Source: Pseudomonadota bacterium (GTDB taxonomy: Bacteria; Pseudomonadota; Gammaproteobacteria; Burkholderiales; Burkholderiaceae_C). From it: a stretch of DNA of 7,221 nt. The stretch is from positions 1-7,221 of the forward strand of contig JAUPTP010000112.1 of NCBI GenBank assembly GCA_030918015.1, in the 5' to 3' direction. Below the pieces are notes generated by a model. It did not search any database. It saw nothing but the letters and a program-made list of their open reading frames with translations, and was not told where the DNA came from. The translations under genes and the position numbers were made by a program. Below, one piece after another: positions 5,810 through 7,221 of the stretch (positions are counted from its first letter, which is position 1; every line of letters begins with the position of its first letter).

Positions 5810-6949
5810 ATGCCGAGCTCGACCGCATCCCCGGCCCCGCCGTCCCTGGAGACGATGACGGGCGACATCCCGCTGCAGCGGCGCGAGCTGCGCACCCGTG
5901 CGGACCGCCCGGATGCGCCGTCGCGGACCGACCTCTTCCGCGCCGACGCCCCGACGCCGACACGGCATCTGGTCGTCTGGGATCCGCAGGGCTGCTGGCC
6001 GGGCTTCGACCTGGGGGCGCTGGCTCGCGGCGTGCAGGCCGGTCTGGCCGAGACGCTGCTGATCCAGGAGCAGCTGCCCGACCCACCGGTGGCGCGGCTG
6101 TGCAGCGCCGTGGTGCCGGCCCCCGGCGGGGGATGGATCGGGGTGCTGCAGGTGGAGGCCTCGCCGGCCGACAGCCGCTCGATCGGGGTGGCGCTGGCCC
6201 TGCTCGGCCAGGCCGATCACGCCCTGGTGCTGGCCGGCTCCAGCCGCGACAAGGACATGGTGCTGCGCATCGGCGAGCGGGTGCGCCCCGACAGCTGGAG
6301 CGGCCCGCCGCTGCAGCTGCTCTCGCCAGCCGACAAGCCCAGCCGGGCCGACCGCCTGCGCCGGGCGCTGTGGCCACGCGGCCTGACGATCCAGGTGATC
6401 GAGCCGCCGCTCTCCTGCGAACCGGACTGGACCGCACGGCTGATCGCGCAGGTCTGCGGCCTGTCCGCGCCACCGGTCGCGACTGCGCGCCGCCCGACGC
6501 CGACCACGCCCCCGACGCCGCTGCCTGCCGAACCCATCATGCCGTCCATCGCCACCGCTGCGCCACGCCCCCCCCGCCCGGCCGAGATCGACGAAGTCCT
6601 GGCCGACCGCATGCTGGCCGTGCTGGCCATGGCGCCGGGCGTGGTGGCCGCGGCGCTGGTCGAGCACCCCTCGGCCGAGCTGCTGTCGCTGCAGGCCACG
6701 ACCGCCCAGGCCCCGCAGCACGCCCGGTCAGCCGCCTGTCAGGGCTGCGCGATGTGGCAGGCGCGCGCCAGCGTGCCTGGCGCGGCGCCGCTGCAGGAGC
6801 TGCTCTGGGCCGAGCCCGGCCTGCATCACCTGATGCTGCCGCTGCCGCGCCGGCCCGACCTGCTGCTGCTGGCCTGCATCGACCGCGAGTTCGGCGATCT
6901 GGCGGCCGCGCGCTGGCAGGCGGCGGTCGCGCGCAACCAGTGGCGCTGA
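5810..6949 (+). CDS. Unknown protein with C-terminal Roadblock/LC7-like domain (pair member B)
   Basis: A 379-residue protein with no signal peptide or membrane segment; function not recognised. After a disordered-looking Pro/Ser leader, residues 52-217 form an alpha/beta-like domain: RHLVVWDP (52-59), GVLQVEAS (111-118), DHALVLAG (136-143), and [11 protein letters not shown] (187-197). These line up in order with member A. Residues 218-258 are a Pro/Ala/Thr linker containing a C8 run. Residues 260-379 are Roadblock-like: [19 protein letters not shown] (269-287), then [20 protein letters not shown] (339-358) and a final helix. An extra CQGC motif (310-313) is absent from member A. The ATG at 5810 lacks a clear ribosome site. 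The ATG at 5855, behind GGAG at 5848-5851, is a credible alternative giving 364 residues and losing only the leader. Tight spacing to member A argues for one transcript, possibly a heteromeric complex. Confidence 0.72.
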   Translation: MPSSTASPAPPSLETMTGDIPLQRRELRTRADRPDAPSRTDLFRADAPTPTRHLVVWDPQGCWPGFDLGALARGVQAGLAETLLIQEQLPDPPVARLCSAVVPAPGGGWIGVLQVEASPADSRSIGVALALLGQADHALVLAGSSRDKDMVLRIGERVRPDSWSGPPLQLLSPADKPSRADRLRRALWPRGLTIQVIEPPLSCEPDWTARLIAQVCGLSAPPVATARRPTPTTPPTPLPAEPIMPSIATAAPRPPRPAEIDEVLADRMLAVLAMAPGVVAAALVEHPSAELLSLQATTAQAPQHARSAACQGCAMWQARASVPGAAPLQELLWAEPGLHHLMLPLPRRPDLLLLACIDREFGDLAAARWQAAVARNQWR

Positions 6950-6951
6950 GC

Positions 6952-6970
6952 CCGCCGGCCAGGCCGGCGG
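6952..6970 (+). terminator. Perfect 9-bp GC hairpin after the roadblock-like pair
   Basis: CCGCCGGCC (6952-6960), a single A, then GGCCGGCGG (6962-6970): a perfect inverted repeat starting two bases after the stop codon. The innermost pairs would open to form the loop. There is no T tract after it (CACGACTCGG follows), so it is not a classical intrinsic terminator. It may slow polymerase or protect the 3' end of the transcript. Confidence 0.4.
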
Positions 6971-6981
6971 CACGACTCGGA

Positions 6982-6987
6982 TAGGAT
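6982..6987 (+). promoter_or_regulatory. nadA: Possible -10 box for nadA (weak)
   Basis: TAGGAT matches TATAAT at four of six positions, 35 bases before the nadA ATG, and is followed by CGCGCC. No recognisable -35 box is present. It lies just after the 9-bp hairpin, where a new transcription unit would be expected. Confidence 0.25.
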
Positions 6988-7022
6988 CGCGCCCTCACCC
7001 TCCCGCTCGATCCCGAAAGATC

Positions 7023-7221
7023 ATGACCGAACTCCAATTCGACTACACCCGCCAGGACGCCAGCGGGCAGAGCTGCACCGCGCTGGCCTGGGCCAAGGTG
7101 CCCAAGCCGCTGACCCGCGACGAGCGTCAGGCCCTGAAGGACCGCGCCCGCACGCTGCTGAAGGAGCGCGGCGCGGTGCTGGTCGCCCACTACTATGTCG
7201 ACGGCGATCTGCAGGACCTGG
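7023..7221 (+). CDS. nadA: Quinolinate synthase, 3' part beyond window
   Basis: NadA condenses iminoaspartate (made by NadB) with dihydroxyacetone phosphate to quinolinate, in de novo NAD synthesis; it is a cytoplasmic [4Fe-4S] enzyme. Only the first 66 complete codons are visible. The N-terminal extension (about 1-30) is followed by [29 protein letters not shown] (38-66, read in pieces: [10 protein letters not shown], then [11 protein letters not shown], then VDGDLQDL), the strongly conserved start of the first NadA domain; E. coli NadA has a closely similar AHYY stretch. The cluster-binding cysteines lie outside the window. The ATG at 7023 is preceded by a weak purine-rich GAAAGA (7015-7020). 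It is separated from the upstream pair by 73 bases with a hairpin, so it is probably its own unit. Confidence 0.9.
   Translation, partial: MTELQFDYTRQDASGQSCTALAWAKVPKPLTRDERQALKDRARTLLKERGAVLVAHYYVDGDLQDL

Noticed and set aside
4295..6721. 808-codon minus-strand open frame opposite the roadblock-like pair
   Set aside because: Arg/Gly/His/Gln-rich shadow without domain patterns. The plus-strand frames have believable strand and helix patterns, and two separate proteins align with each other.
4702..6984. 760-codon plus-strand frame overlapping both pair members
   Set aside because: Pro/Ala/Arg-rich frame-shifted shadow that crosses the intergenic gap and stop codons of the real genes.

Overview
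The window is a high-GC chromosomal segment, estimated by eye at about 70% G+C. Gene content and protein character point to a betaproteobacterium of the order Burkholderiales, probably near the Rubrivivax/Leptothrix/Sphaerotilus group. The evidence is the SerB type, the long three-part DsbD, the RraA-family protein and the long-N-terminus NadA. I see no mobile element, tRNA, rRNA or CRISPR array.

Layout. At the left edge is the 3' part of serB (phosphoserine phosphatase, + strand), which ends 24 bases from a convergent block on the minus strand. Read in its own direction, that block is dsbD (thiol:disulfide interchange protein), then rraA (RraA/HMG-aldolase family), then an HDOD-domain gene. 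The gaps are about 75 bases each, so the three could be co-transcribed. A divergent intergenic region of about 240 bases (4157-4399) separates dsbD from two plus-strand genes of unknown function. These are 461 and about 379 codons long and only 24 bases apart. A perfect 9-bp hairpin follows the second, and then the start of nadA (quinolinate synthase) runs off the right edge.

The most interesting part is the unknown pair. Both proteins have the same three-part plan: an N-terminal alpha/beta-like domain I cannot assign, a Pro/Ala/Ser-rich linker, and a C-terminal domain that looks like Roadblock/LC7 (the MglB family fold). They can be aligned by eye with each other over both domains. This suggests an ancient tandem duplication and perhaps an obligate heteromeric complex. 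Their shared intergenic region with dsbD carries an exact 10-bp inverted repeat, GGATGATTTC / GAAATCATCC, with one copy on each promoter side. The remaining genes are housekeeping: serine synthesis, periplasmic disulfide reduction and cytochrome c maturation, organic-acid metabolism or RNase E modulation, and NAD synthesis.
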